This document shows positions 32,911-42,509 of a stretch of 51,394 bases of DNA, in pieces. The stretch is from an uncultured Eubacteriales bacterium (GTDB lineage Bacteria; Bacillota; Clostridia; Oscillospirales; CAG-382). The position numbers and the translations under genes are program-made. Under the pieces are notes generated by a model. It searched no databases and was not told where the DNA came from. It worked only from the letters and a program-made list of their open reading frames with translations. The DNA lies in the NCBI GenBank assembly GCA_934444485.1, contig CAKSCN010000003.1, positions 1-51,394 on the forward strand, read 5' to 3'. How positions within the stretch are numbered: position 1 is the stretch's first letter; each line of letters starts with the position of its first letter.

Positions 32911-34686
32911 ATGAAAAAATTGCTTTCAATGCTTTTGAGTGCCGCACTTCTTGTTTCGCTTCTCGCCGGCTGCTCCGGAAGCACAGACGAAGAAGAGACC
33001 GAAAAGGAAGTCGATAAGGGCGCTGAGATAAATATGTACGTCGGCGAGAGACCGCACGACCTTGACCCCGGAAAGCTCGTGTTCGATTCCGACGCCTTTC
33101 AGTACATGGACCTCATCTACGAGGGACTCTTCAGGCTCGATTCAAACGGCAAGCCCGTCGGAGCTGTCGCAAGTGAGTGGCAGAGCGAAACCGACGAAAG
33201 AGACGGCAAGCTCAAGCTCTACATAACCCTCAGAAGCACGAAGTGGTCGGACGGCATCCCCGTTGACTCGGACGACTTCATCTTCGCATGGAAGCGTATA
33301 CTCCAGCCCTCCGCAAACAACCCTGCCGCCGCTCTCCTTTACCCCATCGAGAACGCCGCAAAGGTTAAGTCCGGCGAAGTTACCGTTGCCGACCTCGGCG
33401 TAACAGCAGTTACCGACAAAATCCTCGAGATTACCTTTGAGGAGGGTTACACCGACGTAAACTACTTCATTGAAACTCTCGCAAGCCCCGTACTCGTTCC
33501 TCTCCGTGAGGACAAGGTAAAGACCGACGAGTGGGCGCAGGCTTCCACAACAATCTGTACGAACGGTCCGTTTGCGGTAAAGACTTTCGGCGTTGACTCC
33601 ATGATACTCGAGAGAAGCACGCAGTACAATTCGCTCCGCACCAGAGAAAAGCTCACAAAGTACGTAAACCCCTACAGAATAACCGTAAACTTTGAAGGCG
33701 GCGCAGACGGTCAGCTCGAGGCGTACAACGCAACTCCCTCCGATCCCGTCGATACGCTCTTCTACCTCGGCTCGTTCTCGAAAGAGGGCTACGACGCAAT
33801 GTCCTCGCAGAGCGGCTTCAATACCGCCGACACCCTCACAACCTATACGTATTTCTTTAATGCGAAGAACGACGTCCTCTCCGACGCCGCAGTGAGAAAC
33901 GCACTCAGCACCGCTCTTGACAGAAACGAGATAGCGGCGATAGTCGGCAGAGGCGCAAAGCCGGCAACCGGTCTTGTACCGAACGGCGTAAACGGCTCCG
34001 GCTACGGCAAGAGCTTCAGAAGTGAGGCAGGCGACGTTATCTCCGCGACGGCAGGAGACGCCGCAAAGGGCAAGGGTTCGTTCAACCTCACATATAACGC
34101 AGACCGTGCATACGAGAAGGACATTGCAGAGTACGCACAGGGCGTTTGGAAGAACCTCGGCTACAGCGTAAAGCTCGTTCCCGTCACCTCCGCAGAGATG
34201 ATAAACATAGTAGACACCGGCGACTTCGACGTTATCGCAATGGATTATATGTGCGTAACCGGCGACGCTTCGTCGATGCTCTATCCTTTCGCAACAAAGT
34301 ACAGCGGACACACAGTTGACGTAACGAACCCCGACGTGTTCTACACACCTCACTTCACCGGCTATGAGTCCGAGGCGTACAATGAGATAATCGACACCCT
34401 CTGCAACGCAAAGACCACCGCCGAGAGATTCGACGCAATGAAGAACGCAGAGAAGACAATAGTCACAGACGCTCCCGTCGCACCGCTCTTCTTCAAGTCG
34501 GCGTCCTACATCGCAAAGAAGGATCTCTCCAAGATAACAACCACCTTCTTCGGCACGAAGGACTTCACCAAGACAAAGCTTTCCAAGTATGAGCTTTACA
34601 AGGAAGTTACCGACGAGTCCGCCGACGAAACAACCGACGGTACGGCCGACGGCGCAGACGCTTCCGCAGACAAAACGGCGGCGTAA
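32911..34686 (+). CDS. Family 5 (OppA-like) solute-binding lipoprotein
   Basis: Protein of 591 residues, start after TAGGAGG. Lipobox SLLAGC near residue 21. The body has the family 5 features: an N-terminal DLDPGKLVFD segment, LIYEGLFRLD, and the signature region STKWSDGIPVDSDDFIFAWK. These lipoproteins bind oligopeptides, and in some cases sugars or nickel, for ABC importers. No permease or ATPase gene is adjacent, so it is an orphan in this window. The C-terminus has a low-complexity Asp/Thr/Ala tail (DESADETTDGTADG), which is unusual for the family. Confidence 0.92.
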   Translation: MKKLLSMLLSAALLVSLLAGCSGSTDEEETEKEVDKGAEINMYVGERPHDLDPGKLVFDSDAFQYMDLIYEGLFRLDSNGKPVGAVASEWQSETDERDGKLKLYITLRSTKWSDGIPVDSDDFIFAWKRILQPSANNPAAALLYPIENAAKVKSGEVTVADLGVTAVTDKILEITFEEGYTDVNYFIETLASPVLVPLREDKVKTDEWAQASTTICTNGPFAVKTFGVDSMILERSTQYNSLRTREKLTKYVNPYRITVNFEGGADGQLEAYNATPSDPVDTLFYLGSFSKEGYDAMSSQSGFNTADTLTTYTYFFNAKNDVLSDAAVRNALSTALDRNEIAAIVGRGAKPATGLVPNGVNGSGYGKSFRSEAGDVISATAGDAAKGKGSFNLTYNADRAYEKDIAEYAQGVWKNLGYSVKLVPVTSAEMINIVDTGDFDVIAMDYMCVTGDASSMLYPFATKYSGHTVDVTNPDVFYTPHFTGYESEAYNEIIDTLCNAKTTAERFDAMKNAEKTIVTDAPVAPLFFKSASYIAKKDLSKITTTFFGTKDFTKTKLSKYELYKEVTDESADETTDGTADGADASADKTAA

Positions 34687-34712
34687 CGAAAAGTAAAACC
34701 GAATAACCTCAA

Positions 34713-34745
34713 GAGCCGATGCGTTTGTTCGTGTCGGCTTTTTTG
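34713..34745 (+). terminator. Terminator after the solute-binding gene
   Basis: AGCCGA (34713-34718) pairs with TCGGCT (34734-34739), with further partial pairing inside, followed by six T. The next 210 bp (34746-34955) are AT-rich and show nothing recognisable. Confidence 0.75.
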
Positions 34746-34955
34746 TGTTGCTTGCCGCTCATTGACGAAACGCCGCACCGAAGAACCCGGAGAAGCACGG
34801 ACTCCGAGAGTTTTTGTCCCGAGACTTTGACCGCATTTTTTGCCCGAAAATTGTAAGAAACAACAAAAAATTCCGCTTCGTGTGTTTAATTTAAACAAAA
34901 CTGCAAGGTCAAAACCGACGAATTGCACAAACTTTGAAAAATTGTCAAAAAAGAC

Positions 34956-34984
34956 TTGATTTTAATACCGAAAGAATGTATAAT
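34956..34984 (+). promoter_or_regulatory. Promoter of the cohesin operon
   Basis: TTGATT (34956-34961) and TATAAT (34979-34984), spacer 17 bp. It gives a leader of about 135 bases that contains the folded element at 35014-35095. Confidence 0.85.
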
Positions 34985-35013
34985 ATCATCAAGGTATAGT
35001 CTCTGAAAGTCTG

Positions 35014-35095
35014 CCCCGTACCCTGCCGAAAAGCATATCACGGTGTTCGGCAAAGCTTATTTTGCAGGGTTGCGAAACGGAGTCGGTTTGAGGGG
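35014..35095 (+). promoter_or_regulatory. Structured 5' leader of the cohesin operon
   Basis: CCGT plus ACCCTGC (35016-35026) pairs with GCAGGGT (35064-35070) and, after the bulge TGCGAA, ACGG (35077-35080). Inside, CCGAA (35026-35030) pairs with TTCGG (35046-35050). CCCC and GGGG at the ends (35014-35017, 35092-35095) could pair instead, as could AAAAGC with GCTTATTTT, so alternative folds exist. It matches no riboswitch I can name. It may control the cohesin operon or stabilise its mRNA. Confidence 0.5.
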
Positions 35096-35128
35096 AACGT
35101 ACACTAATCTATAAGAAGGAGCGATAAA

Positions 35129-35890
35129 ATGAAAAGACTCTCTGCGTCCCGAAGCAAAACGATAAGTCTCTGCCTTGCAGTGGCAATGATTTTCGCAATG
35201 CTTGTGCCTTTCACGGCGTCGGCGGCGGAAATACCCGAGTTTTACGTCAACAATGCAACGGCAAAAGCCGGAGCGGATGTTAAAATAGAAGTGGGCGTTT
35301 CCGGACTGACGGCGGAAAAGGCAATGGACACCTTCGGCGTAACTCTTACATATCCCGAAGGATTCACCTACGTTTCGGCGGAAGCCACAGCCAAAGTCAC
35401 CGACGTGTGCAAGCTCTCAATCGACGGCGTTGAGGAAAAGGCTTACTGGATCGAACACGACGCTGAAAAGAGAACAATCACCCTCGTTGCGGTAGTCAAC
35501 ACGGTTACTCTCGCAAAGGGCGGCATCGCCGAGGACGGCGTTCTCCTTGAAGCACACTTTACTGCACCCGCAACTTTCCCCACCGAGGGTTACACCTTCA
35601 CCGCAACCGCACTCGAAAGCGGCTTCGTTGACCTCACCGGCACGACCGTTGAAGTTACCACTAAGGACGGAACCGTAAGAAACGTCCTCAAGGGCGACCT
35701 TAATGGAGACGGAAAGATTAACGGTAAAGACGTTGCATACTTGGCTCGTAGTGTTGCAAAATGGACAGGATATGAGAGCGTGGATGCAGCTATTGCTGAC
35801 GTAAACGGAGACGGCAAAGTCAACGGTAAAGACGTTGCATATTTGGCACGTTACGTTGCTAAGTGGTCCGGTTACGAAGCACTTAAATAA
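35129..35890 (+). CDS. Cohesin-dockerin adaptor protein
   Basis: Protein of 253 residues after AGAAGGAG. A signal peptide (about 1-33, ending TASAA) is followed by a cohesin-like domain at about 36-183: VNNATAKAGADVKIEVGVSG, then FGVTLTYPEGFTYVSAEA, the normal first strands of cohesins. Residues 189-253 are a type I dockerin with two nearly identical halves (DLNGDGKINGKDVAYLAR, DVNGDGKVNGKDVAYLAR, each ending VAKW-GYE). A protein with one of each can bridge a dockerin-bearing subunit and a second cohesin, like the small adaptor scaffoldins of ruminococcal cellulosomes. It lies 21 bp before the giant cohesin gene. The dockerin DNA (from about 35695) is about 42% GC, compared with about 62% before it. 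Confidence 0.82.
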   Translation: MKRLSASRSKTISLCLAVAMIFAMLVPFTASAAEIPEFYVNNATAKAGADVKIEVGVSGLTAEKAMDTFGVTLTYPEGFTYVSAEATAKVTDVCKLSIDGVEEKAYWIEHDAEKRTITLVAVVNTVTLAKGGIAEDGVLLEAHFTAPATFPTEGYTFTATALESGFVDLTGTTVEVTTKDGTVRNVLKGDLNGDGKINGKDVAYLARSVAKWTGYESVDAAIADVNGDGKVNGKDVAYLARYVAKWSGYEALK

Positions 35891-35911
35891 TTAAGGAGAG
35901 GAGTTTTGGTT

Positions 35912-38900
35912 TTGAACAGATTTTCTAAATCTTTGGCGATGCTTCTTGCAGTACTCATGATGTTCTCGTGCTTCACGTTTGTTGCAAGTGCCGCCGGTAC
36001 GGGTGAGTACTATTTTACCAGTGCAAGCGCAAAGCCCGGTGAAGAAGTTACACTCGAACTCGTTAACAAAACGGAAGTCAAGCTCGTTACTACACTTGTT
36101 GAGTTTGATTATGATAAAACTGCCATGACGGTAGTTAATTACACGGATAAGGGAGCTATTACCGGATTTTTGACTCCTGATTCAGTAGAAGAATTAAAGA
36201 ATTTCTATTGGATGAACAATACTAATCCGACTGACCTTGTTATACCTGCTGGTACAACACTCGCTACTCTTACATTTAAGATAAGCGAAGACGCTAAGCC
36301 CGGCGAGTATAAGGTAACACCGAATGCTCCCGAAGGTGATACTTTCGACTACAACATGGATGATGTAATTATCACCTGCACCGCCGGCACAATCACTGTA
36401 GAGTCCGACGAACCCGTTGAGACAGTCAACGATCCGTACTACAGCAAGGTAGCGGCAAAGCTTGACAGCGCAGGCGGCATCTACGGCGGCGGTTCTGAGT
36501 TCGGCAAGTGCGACGGCTTCGGCTGGGACTACACCAACAAGTACGCTTACGTAAGAACCGTTCCGAACCCGGCAAGCGGCAACAATGCGCGCGGCTTCTA
36601 CTTCAACTCTTACGAAATCGGCACTCCCGAGTTCCCGGATGAGTTCTGGTATGTTGCGCTTGTTCGCACGAACATCGGCGGCAAGAAGCCTTCTCTCGCA
36701 ATTTATCAGGGGTCGGGCGGCGAATATGCCGAGTCCGCAACCGCTGTCAACGCAGACGAGTGGACAAGAGTTGTCATTAAGATGACAAAGAAGCCGGGCA
36801 ACCCCGATACAACCTTTAAGCACCTTGCATTCCGTCCGTTCGGTACAACAGGAATCGGTCTTACAGCAGATGAAGTTACAAACGCTTTCTTCGACGTAGC
36901 CGCATGGGGCGTGTTCAAGGACGAATACAGCGCAAACAACTACGAGTTCCCCACCACTATCGACGGTATCACCGTTAAGTGGAATGACGGCGAAACCACT
37001 CTCGCAACCACAGGTACTCACCCCGCAAGAACAGTTACCACAATCGATATTCCTCACAAGGAAAACTTCACATTCAAGGGCTGGTCTCTCACGGCTGACG
37101 GCGACATTCTCACAACAGAGGAAATTGCCGCTATCAAGGCAGACACCACTCTCTACGCACAGTGGAACACTGTCGGTGCGAACACCTTTGCAGTTAAGTT
37201 TCTTGATTGGGACGATTCTGAAATTGCTTCCTATAATATCAACGAGAACGCAATGATCGATGCCAATATCCCCGAAGATCCGACAAGAGATCGTGACGAG
37301 GAGAACTGGTACGTATTCAAGAACTGGACTCTCGGCGGCATGGCTGTTACCAAGGACGAGATAAAGCTCACTCCCGTAACCGCTGAGATTACATTCAAGG
37401 CGGACTACACCGTAACCGCACACAAGAATCCCCTTGTATGGCAGCCGGAGACAACAAGCTTCGTAAATAACAAGGACGCTTTCAAGAGAGAAAGGGTTAC
37501 GTTCAAGGGTTATGCGGCAAACATGTACACGCCCAACGAAGCGAGAACAGTCAATGATCCTCTCGCAATAGAGGGTGCGGGAAATGTTCCTGAGAACAAA
37601 TCCGCACTCAAGGGTCCGAAAATGTTTGACCCCACCATTTACAAGACCATTCTTGTAAGATATTACTACGCTCCCGGCGCAGCAACCGCATCAAGAAAGT
37701 TCACGTTCTGGAATCAGTCCTCCAACTGGCAGGACTCCTCCCTTAAGGCGGTTCCCGCACAGGATGTCGCAATGGAATCCGGCAAGTGGACATACGCAAA
37801 GTTTGACTACACCTCCTACGATCTTTCCGCGTACGACTGCAACATTCCGCAGTTCCATGTAAAACCGCTCACCAACATAAGAGCCGATGATTGGACTGAC
37901 GGCGAAGCAGTCTACTTCGATAAGGTTGAGTGGTACCTCAACGCTCCCGAAGTTTACACGGTAGAGTTCCGCGACAACGACGAAAACCTTCTCTACACCA
38001 TCGACGCACTTAACGGCGAAACCGTTATCTACGGCGGCGCAGACGTTTCCGTTCCCGAAGGCGGCGAGTTCCTCGGCTGGACAACCGAAAAGGGTACGAC
38101 AAACGCAGTTGCTCTTAAGGTAACGGGCAACACCGTATTCTACCCCGTTGTTACCACAGGCACAACCGATAACGTAATTTACGTTTCCGCACAGGGTAAC
38201 GACAACAACTCCGGTAAGACTCCCGGTCTTGCTGTTCTCACGCTCAAGAAGGCAATACTCCTTGCAGCTGAGCTTGCTCCCAACGCTGAAGATACGGCAA
38301 CCGTAGTTGTATGCGGCGACGGTTCTGTAAGCGGTGTTCTCGAAGAACTGCTTGTCAACACCGGCATGATTACGGTAACCTCCAAGTACGGTGCGGATGA
38401 CTACACCGGTACTGCGAGAGTAAGAGTACTTACCGGCAACCCCGTCGGCAAAACCGGAAGCACTGTTGCATTCCTCACATTCGAGAACCTCGTATTTGAG
38501 GGACTTACCAGCGGCAACGGCTGGAACTTCCTCAATGCGCAGAACAACTATTTTGCATTCGGCGAAGGTCTCTCCTATGTGCTTCCCGAAGGCACAAAGC
38601 AGAATCAGATAAGATTCAGAGCCGGCGGCGAAAGCGGTGCGGTTGACTATAATAAGTTCGGCGGCAAGCCCCTTATCTTCAGTCTCCCGATGTCCACGCA
38701 CCTCGGTACCAAGGGAGCTTTCACAACAAACAACATTTACGCTGTATTCAATGATGGTTTTGAAGGCGGCGTCAATGTCGGCAACGACACCGGCACAGGC
38801 AAGGGTACAATCACCGGCTACACAAGAATCGAAGTAAACGGCAAGGGCGTTACAGGTCTCGGCATGGGTACCATCGAAGCTCATAACGCTGACTATGCTG

Positions 38901-41680
38901 TTATCTTCAACGACGGCGCAAAGGTTGTAAACCCGACAGTTACTGCCGCAAACGACGGCAACACCTACAAGAAGTTCGTTCTCTCCGGCGGCGAGGGCTT
39001 CGTATTCCACCACAACGCTGACGTAACAAAGGTCGGCGAGTTCACGGTTGAGAAGTACCCCGATGGCAAGAAGTACTACCTCTACAACGGAAACGAGATT
39101 CTGCCCGAAAACTGGTTCGGCTCAATGGCGTTCTCCTTCGCTGAGAGCGGCACATACACATTTGATTATGCCGACTACAAGGTAACCTTCGCTTACGGCG
39201 AAACCGCAAAGACCGTATACGGTAAGAACGGCGTTGCTGTTGCCGCTCCTACGGACGTAACCGCTCCCGAACACATGGAGTTCAAGGGTTGGGTTAAGGA
39301 AGGCACCGAGGATATTGTTGACCTCGCAGCTATCACTGAGGACGTAACTCTCGTTCCTTCGTTCGAGGATATCGTCTACACCATTAAGTTCGGTGATCAT
39401 GAGATAAAGGACACTTACGGCGCAGCGGTTCTCGCTCCCGACGCTCCCGAACCTCCCGAAGGAGAAGAGGGCAAGGTATTCGCAGGCTGGAAGAACGTCG
39501 CTGACGAGACCGATATCATTGCCGCAGGCGCAGCGTACACCGTAAAGGGCGACGCTACCTACGAAGCAACATGGTCCGACGGTCCCGTAGACGATCCCGC
39601 ATTCAACGGCACTGTCAAGTATACCGACGATAACCCCTACGTTGAAGAAAACGCTGTAGGCAAGGTTATTGCGGCTAAGGACGGTAAAGAGACCGGCGCT
39701 GAAACAACCGACACCTCCAAGAAGGGTACCGCAACAAAGAACGGCGTTGAAGTACTCTGGTACAAGGGCGAGGGTCAGATGGAATACGACTTCGGCGAGG
39801 TCATTGATGCCGGCGATCAGTACTATGTTACTATCCGCTACAGCGCAAAGAACGAAAACAGAGCATACTACGTTGCTGCAGGCGAATACTTCGGTAAGCT
39901 TACCGCTGAGTCCTGCGGTGTTGAGGGCGTATACAAGTACCTCACATTTAAGGCAACACTCAGCCCCGATAACGCTAAGGTAATTATCAGACCTTCCTCC
40001 GACTTCGATGACAACACAGTAAAGGTATTCGACCTTGCTGAGGTTATTGTTTGGAGAGACGGCGGCACGGTTAAGTTCGGCGAGACAACCTTCAAGGGTA
40101 TTCTCGGCACAACCATTACGACTCCCGCAGCTCCCGCAGCTGAAGAGGGCAAGAAGTTCATCGGCTGGAAGAACACCGCTGACAACACGATCGTTGCGGC
40201 TGAAACCGAGTACGAGATTACCGGCAGTGCAACATATGAGGCAGCTTGGGAGACTCTCAAGTTCACCGTTAAGTTCGACGAAACCGTTATGAACGACGTT
40301 GAATACGGCACCTCCGTAACAGCCCCTGAGTACACCGGTGCAGTTCCCGGAGGCATGACGTTCGCAGGCTGGAAGAACATGGATGACGACTCGCTCGTTG
40401 CCGCAGGCACAGCAATCGTAGTTAAGTCCAACCTCACATTCGTATCCTACTTCAAGGGTATCGAGTATGACGTTGTAATCGACGGCAATACCACATCTTA
40501 CACAGGCGGTTCCGAGATCACGCTTCCCACAGCTCCCGAAACTATCCCTGAGGGCAAGAAGTTCCTTGGTTGGACAACGGTTGACGGCGGATCCGTTGAG
40601 TACGCAGGCGGCGCTAAGTACACCGTAACGGGCCCTGTAAGCTTCTACCCCGTATACATGGCTGAAGACGCAGCTTACTACTACGGCGAAGCTACCTACA
40701 CAGTTCACAGCGGCTCTTACGTCGTTGACCTCTACGTAACAGGCGACGCTATCAACGTTGGTGCATTCGGTATTAAGTATCCTGCATCTCTCAAGCTCGT
40801 TAACTTCGCATACGGCGACAAGGCTGAAAAGTTCTCCCTCGCCGACTACAGCGTAAATGACGCCGCAAACGGTATCTACGCAGACGTTTATATGCCGAAG
40901 AACGCTATGGGCGGTAACTACGTAATCGACGCTAAGGCCGCACCCGTAAAGCTCGGTACATTCACATTCGAGGTGCTTGACAAGGCGGCGTTTGAGACGC
41001 TTACCGCAAACACAAGATTCGGCAACGCAGTTCTCACCGCAGACTTCGGCGACGGCAAGTACTACGACGCAGCAAACAACACCACCCTCTACACGGCAAT
41101 GGACGTAACAGATCCTCTCGCAGGCGGCAAGAATAAGCCTATAGCTGTTCAGTACGTAACCGAGAGTGTTATCGAGAAGGTCGTTACCGTTAACGGTACT
41201 TACGTTGCTTCCGAAAGACTCGGCGCAGCTGACGCAAGCATGAAGAAGGCAGAGCTTAACATTTACGACAAGGCTACAAACGCTCTCGTAAAGACTCTCA
41301 CGCTTGATGAAAAGATCGACAACCTCACAACAGCATACTCCGTTGAGCTTGCTCCCGGCGAGTACGAGTTCGTATTCTCCAAGACCGCTTACCTCACCGT
41401 AAAGGTTGATGTAACGGTAGCGGACGATGTTGACGAGATGACGGCTGATACCGCAACCGCACTCGGCGGCGATATCTACGACTCCGCAGCAGCTAAGAAG
41501 AACGAAAAGGTTGACCTCGAAGACTTCGTAAGAATCCTCAGAGGCTTCGACGATAACGTTTCCACAAGCGCTGACTACATCAAGGAAGCTGACATCACCG
41601 AAGACGGCAAGGTTACAATCGACGATATGGCTGTAATCGGCAGAAACTACGGCAAGACCGGCTACGAAAACATTCGCTGA
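35912..41680 (+). CDS. Giant secreted cohesin/InlB-repeat/dockerin protein
   Basis: Protein of 1,922 residues; TTG at 35912 (MNRFSK) is preferred, 8 bases after GGAG, though TTG 35906 is possible. Order: signal peptide 1-28; cohesin-like domain about 33-163 (TSASAKPGEEVTLELVN); jelly-roll/CBM-like module 177-342; InlB-type repeat; second CBM-like module 501-678; beta-helix-like block 756-1062 starting IYVSAQGNDNNSG; module 1227-1387; further InlB repeats (eight in all, GW near residues 390, 723, 1127, 1192, 1418, 1486 and 1554 plus a GW-less unit near 470); a second cohesin-like region 1587-1733; an Ig/carboxypeptidase-regulatory-like domain; and a dockerin-like end 1851-1922 (ITEDGKVTIDDMAVIGRNYG). 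It is probably a scaffold or adhesin held in a cell-surface complex by dockerin and carrying partners by cohesin. No LPXTG or SLH anchor is seen. Confidence 0.8.
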   Translation: MNRFSKSLAMLLAVLMMFSCFTFVASAAGTGEYYFTSASAKPGEEVTLELVNKTEVKLVTTLVEFDYDKTAMTVVNYTDKGAITGFLTPDSVEELKNFYWMNNTNPTDLVIPAGTTLATLTFKISEDAKPGEYKVTPNAPEGDTFDYNMDDVIITCTAGTITVESDEPVETVNDPYYSKVAAKLDSAGGIYGGGSEFGKCDGFGWDYTNKYAYVRTVPNPASGNNARGFYFNSYEIGTPEFPDEFWYVALVRTNIGGKKPSLAIYQGSGGEYAESATAVNADEWTRVVIKMTKKPGNPDTTFKHLAFRPFGTTGIGLTADEVTNAFFDVAAWGVFKDEYSANNYEFPTTIDGITVKWNDGETTLATTGTHPARTVTTIDIPHKENFTFKGWSLTADGDILTTEEIAAIKADTTLYAQWNTVGANTFAVKFLDWDDSEIASYNINENAMIDANIPEDPTRDRDEENWYVFKNWTLGGMAVTKDEIKLTPVTAEITFKADYTVTAHKNPLVWQPETTSFVNNKDAFKRERVTFKGYAANMYTPNEARTVNDPLAIEGAGNVPENKSALKGPKMFDPTIYKTILVRYYYAPGAATASRKFTFWNQSSNWQDSSLKAVPAQDVAMESGKWTYAKFDYTSYDLSAYDCNIPQFHVKPLTNIRADDWTDGEAVYFDKVEWYLNAPEVYTVEFRDNDENLLYTIDALNGETVIYGGADVSVPEGGEFLGWTTEKGTTNAVALKVTGNTVFYPVVTTGTTDNVIYVSAQGNDNNSGKTPGLAVLTLKKAILLAAELAPNAEDTATVVVCGDGSVSGVLEELLVNTGMITVTSKYGADDYTGTARVRVLTGNPVGKTGSTVAFLTFENLVFEGLTSGNGWNFLNAQNNYFAFGEGLSYVLPEGTKQNQIRFRAGGESGAVDYNKFGGKPLIFSLPMSTHLGTKGAFTTNNIYAVFNDGFEGGVNVGNDTGTGKGTITGYTRIEVNGKGVTGLGMGTIEAHNADYAVIFNDGAKVVNPTVTAANDGNTYKKFVLSGGEGFVFHHNADVTKVGEFTVEKYPDGKKYYLYNGNEILPENWFGSMAFSFAESGTYTFDYADYKVTFAYGETAKTVYGKNGVAVAAPTDVTAPEHMEFKGWVKEGTEDIVDLAAITEDVTLVPSFEDIVYTIKFGDHEIKDTYGAAVLAPDAPEPPEGEEGKVFAGWKNVADETDIIAAGAAYTVKGDATYEATWSDGPVDDPAFNGTVKYTDDNPYVEENAVGKVIAAKDGKETGAETTDTSKKGTATKNGVEVLWYKGEGQMEYDFGEVIDAGDQYYVTIRYSAKNENRAYYVAAGEYFGKLTAESCGVEGVYKYLTFKATLSPDNAKVIIRPSSDFDDNTVKVFDLAEVIVWRDGGTVKFGETTFKGILGTTITTPAAPAAEEGKKFIGWKNTADNTIVAAETEYEITGSATYEAAWETLKFTVKFDETVMNDVEYGTSVTAPEYTGAVPGGMTFAGWKNMDDDSLVAAGTAIVVKSNLTFVSYFKGIEYDVVIDGNTTSYTGGSEITLPTAPETIPEGKKFLGWTTVDGGSVEYAGGAKYTVTGPVSFYPVYMAEDAAYYYGEATYTVHSGSYVVDLYVTGDAINVGAFGIKYPASLKLVNFAYGDKAEKFSLADYSVNDAANGIYADVYMPKNAMGGNYVIDAKAAPVKLGTFTFEVLDKAAFETLTANTRFGNAVLTADFGDGKYYDAANNTTLYTAMDVTDPLAGGKNKPIAVQYVTESVIEKVVTVNGTYVASERLGAADASMKKAELNIYDKATNALVKTLTLDEKIDNLTTAYSVELAPGEYEFVFSKTAYLTVKVDVTVADDVDEMTADTATALGGDIYDSAAAKKNEKVDLEDFVRILRGFDDNVSTSADYIKEADITEDGKVTIDDMAVIGRNYGKTGYENIR

Positions 41681-41712
41681 CGTGACATTGCGTTCGTGAA
41701 ATAAGCAATCGG

Positions 41713-41741
41713 GTACTCCGCTTCTCAATGGGGCGGAGTAC
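41713..41741 (+). terminator. Hairpin after the cohesin operon
   Basis: GTACTCCGC (41713-41721) pairs perfectly with GCGGAGTAC (41733-41741). The tail TTTGACTGTTT is only moderately T-rich, so termination may be partial. Confidence 0.55.
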
Positions 41742-41792
41742 TTTGACTGTTTACCGCTCATATGTCCGTCGGACGGCGAAAGGAAAGAGAAA

Positions 41793-42500
41793 ATGATAAG
41801 ACTTGACAAACTGCTCTCCGGCTCACTGCCGTGTACGAGAAAAGACGCCGCAGGACTCATACGTTCCGGGCGTGTCGCCGTTGACGGCACAGTGATTAGA
41901 AAGCCCGACACAAAACTCGAGGAAAACGCAGAGCTTACCGTTGACGGCGCACCGATTAACGCACGTCGCTTCATCTACATCATGATGAATAAACCGGCAG
42001 GACTCATCAGCGCAACCGACGACGTGCGTGAGAAAACCGTGCTGTCGCTTCTTCCCGACGAGTACCTCACCAAGAATATCTTCCCGGCAGGGCGGCTCGA
42101 CAAGGACACGACGGGACTTCTCATTCTCACCAACGACGGCGCACTTGCGCATAAGCTTCTTTCGCCGAAGAACCGCCACGAAAAGAGCTACCTTGCCGAG
42201 TGCGATATTCCGTTTGACGCAGACGACCCGGAGCGTGTGAAGGATGGGGTTATGCTCGACGACGGGAAAACCTGCCCCGTGAAAATGGAGCTTGTCGAGG
42301 GTGAGCCGAACAAGGCGGTCATCACCGTCACCGAGGGACGTTTCCATGAGGTAAAGCGCATCTGCATCGCCATCGGAAAGCACGTTACCTCGCTTGAACG
42401 CATACGCTTCTGCGGACTCGACCTCGACCGCACTCTTTCAAGGGGCGAGTGGAGGGATCTCACCGACGAAGAGGTCGGCGTACTCTCGTCACAATCGTAA
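41793..42500 (+). CDS. rsuA: RsuA-like rRNA pseudouridine synthase
   Basis: Protein of 235 residues with an N-terminal S4 domain (IRLDKLLSGSLPCTRKDAAG) and the RsuA/RluB/E/F catalytic motif GRLDKDTTGLLILTNDG with its Asp nucleophile, followed by EGRFHEVKRI. Family members make pseudouridine in 16S or 23S rRNA; the length and single S4 domain fit RsuA (16S position 516), but the exact target is uncertain. AAAGGAAAG precedes the ATG. It is a single gene, unrelated to the cohesin operon upstream. Confidence 0.9.
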   Translation: MIRLDKLLSGSLPCTRKDAAGLIRSGRVAVDGTVIRKPDTKLEENAELTVDGAPINARRFIYIMMNKPAGLISATDDVREKTVLSLLPDEYLTKNIFPAGRLDKDTTGLLILTNDGALAHKLLSPKNRHEKSYLAECDIPFDADDPERVKDGVMLDDGKTCPVKMELVEGEPNKAVITVTEGRFHEVKRICIAIGKHVTSLERIRFCGLDLDRTLSRGEWRDLTDEEVGVLSSQS

Positions 42501-42509
42501 AAATTAAGT

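Noticed and set aside
35014..35095. Cyclic di-GMP (GEMM) riboswitch before the cohesin operon
   Set aside because: A GCAAAGC word is present, but the other conserved GEMM segments and the two-helix layout are missing.
39122..41974. Long minus-strand open frames (up to 950 codons) opposite the giant cohesin gene and the SGNH giant
   Set aside because: They mirror the codon bias of the sense genes, have no ribosome binding site or signal of their own, and their translations are Cys/Val-rich and match no family.
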